A stretch of 64,000 bases of DNA, from NCBI GenBank assembly GCA_024195265.1, contig JAJLRJ010000007.1:12131828-12195827 (forward strand), in the 5' to 3' direction. Below are positions 62,712 to 64,000 of this stretch, one piece after another (positions within the stretch are counted from its first letter, which is position 1; the number at the start of each line of letters is the position of its first letter). The position numbers and the translations under genes are program-made. The stretch comes from Dendrophyllia cribrosa. Lineage: Eukaryota > Cnidaria > Anthozoa > Scleractinia > Dendrophylliidae. The notes beneath the pieces were generated by a model that saw only the letters and a program-made list of their open reading frames with translations, was not told where the DNA came from and made no database searches.

Positions 62712-63216
62712 AGTAATCACAGATTAAAGTGCGTCTCCTTAGGTACCTCGTCGTGACATGGCATTCGCGTTTCAATAGCCCATTTCCGATATATTAAAAT
62801 TCATACTTGGCTCCGAGGCTTGGGGGAATAAAACAAAAGAAATGAATAATTCAACGCTCAACCTCAATGTGATTTCTTTTGTTTTATTCCCCCAAGCCTC
62901 GGAGCCAAGTATGACCTTCAATATATCGGAAATGGGCTATTTCAGGCATGTTTCTGGTTCAAAACACGCGCTAAGCATGCGGGATACTATTGTGACGTTT
63001 GACGCGCTAAGCATGCTGGATACTATTGTGACGTTTCAAGATGGCGCAGATTTGGTACCGACACTTTTCTCGATTCGTTCCGCCTAGACGACGCGCTAAG
63101 CATACTGGATACTATTGTGACGTTTCAAGATGGCGCAGATTTGGTACCGACACTTTTCTCGATTCGATCCGCCTAGCCGACAAGATTAGGAAGCGTCTCC
63201 TTCGTCGACGCAATAA
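62712..63216 (-). repeat. R repeat family, copy 3 (shortened, inverted)
   Basis: Reverse-complement ends match R copies 1 and 2 (AGTGCGTCTCCTTA near 62728-62741; GCGTCTCCTTCGTCGACGCAATA at 63193-63215). The unit of about 100 bp with GATACTATTGTGACGTTT is present more than twice (about 62980-63180). The centre is replaced by a perfect hairpin at 62776-62940 (TAGCCCATTTCCGATATATT arm). It sits in a WDR12 intron. Confidence 0.65.
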
Positions 63217-63421
63217 AATCGCATACCACAAAATTCTGAAAGCAACCAGCTTGGAGAGAAACAGTTACAATAATGATTTGATAAAAAAAGTAGGGAAACT
63301 AGTGAATCAGTCTTGCTTTTTTATCAAATCGTTTCATTATTTTATAGCTGAATAGATTTCGTTAGTGTGGTCTTTGCAAATACAGCCAGTTGAATGAAAG
63401 ACATCTTTTACGTCAACTTAC
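63217..63421. other. WDR12 intron sequence
   Basis: Short palindromic motif GATTTGATAAAAAAG...CTTTTTTATCAAATC around 63274-63330; no gene. Confidence 0.4.
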
Positions 63422-63494
63422 AGTTTGTTGAGTCCAGTTTACGCACATAACTTTGTCTTGGTGCCCGGTCATTGTGTACAGCGGTGTATTTAGG
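63422..63494 (-). CDS. WDR12: WDR12-like WD40 protein, penultimate exon
   Basis: 73 bases between CTCTCCATCAG and a GTAAGTTG donor. It encodes LNTPLYTMTGHQDKVMCVNWTQQT, a WD40 repeat start (GH dipeptide, then the VxCVxW strand). Splice phases fit both neighbouring exons exactly. Confidence 0.8.
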
Positions 63495-63725
63495 CTGATG
63501 GAGAGAGAAATGCTTTTAGTTGCTAAAGAAATAGGAATTAAATTCTTAGAGCTAAAAAGTGAACTAAAAAGAGCCACACTTTGCAAACGGAGACAAAAGA
63601 ACGATAAAAAAGTTAGGTTGGGTTTTGTTTTCTCATTTTCAGGGATTATGGGGGCATTTTGCAATTGACATTAGGAGAAGTACACTAATGACAAAATGGT
63701 CAAATTGTTCTTTAAAATTACTAAC
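63495..63725. other. WDR12 intron, no gene
   Basis: AT-rich intron with a polypyrimidine tract before the acceptor on the minus strand. Confidence 0.5.
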
Positions 63726-63858
63726 CTCCGTGTATCCCAGAGTTTTACTGTCATATCATATGACCCAGAAATCAGTTCGAACTCGCTGCTTGGTGACCAG
63801 GCCACTGACGAGACCCAACCTTGATGTGACGTCAGAGTATGCTTGACTACTGCTCCGT
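63726..63858 (-). CDS. WDR12: WDR12-like WD40 protein, internal exon
   Basis: 133 bases after a CTCTCCTTTCAG acceptor, ending at GTTAGT. It encodes [20 protein letters not shown] and [16 protein letters not shown], a full WD40 repeat that matches WDR12 closely (SHxGWVxSVxWSP; SGSxDxxVKLWDTRS). Upstream exons lie beyond the right edge, so the gene is partial in this window. Confidence 0.8.
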
Positions 63859-64000
63859 CTGAAAGGAGAGGTCAGAGTTCTTACTGTTAGAAAATCAGAC
63901 ATATATACACCATATATGTTTTGGTTTATTACCAACCAACTGGTTGCAGTTAACCCTTTAATTTGGGTTATCATAAAGGAAACGGCATTCACATACAGTG
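63859..64000. other. WDR12 intron to window edge
   Basis: Non-coding; CATATATACACCATATATG palindromic stretch near 63899-63918. Confidence 0.4.

Overview
The window looks like a piece of an animal nuclear genome, probably a cnidarian such as a stony coral or sea anemone. It is AT-rich and crowded with short foldback transposons. It carries two intron-containing housekeeping genes: lysosomal alpha-mannosidase (MAN2B1 type, plus strand, 19.3-38.3 kb) and the C-terminal end of a WDR12-type WD40 ribosome-biogenesis protein (minus strand, 62.3-63.9 kb). The cnidarian assignment rests on the style of the repeats and is an inference. I saw no rRNA gene, tRNA gene or CRISPR array.

The centrepiece is a 17.4-kb Polinton/Maverick virus-like transposon (38793-56191). 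It has 266-267-bp terminal inverted repeats and a matching TGCTT duplication on each side. Each terminus is itself a 168-bp palindrome. The cargo, left to right, is: a zinc-finger protein, a YqaJ-type exonuclease, a small zinc-binding protein, two or three unrecognised minus-strand genes, a candidate minor capsid protein, a two-ORF proline-rich membrane-anchored protein, a long coiled-coil membrane protein, the probable double jelly-roll major capsid protein, the packaging ATPase, five or six small (partly membrane) proteins, a retroviral-type DDE integrase, and a protein-primed family B DNA polymerase. The polymerase has an OTU-like N-terminus and a Vsr-like motif, and is broken by two homopolymer frameshifts. 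Most of these genes have a TATA-like motif (core ATATRTATAC) within 0 to about 13 bases of the ATG, an arrangement that recalls poxvirus late promoters.

Left of it, 0-19 kb is mostly repeats: a RecQ-like helicase fragment, a Crypton-type tyrosine recombinase cut in two by an 848-bp foldback element, decayed LINE pieces, and a 7.1-kb complex of interleaved inverted repeats (order A B A' C B' C'). The mannosidase gene follows. It has two tandem versions of its long first coding exon (19284-20225 and 26117-27040), each with a signal peptide and the first catalytic motifs, ahead of one shared set of downstream exons. The 7.2-kb last intron is filled by nested transposons, including one that carries a possible DUF6589 fragment.

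Right of the Polinton, 56.2-62.3 kb holds a 719-bp foldback with hammerhead-like motifs, a second copy of a 1.2-kb repeat family (R), and several hairpin elements. The WDR12 exons close the window. The Polinton itself lies inside an older element bounded by perfect 63-bp inverted repeats.
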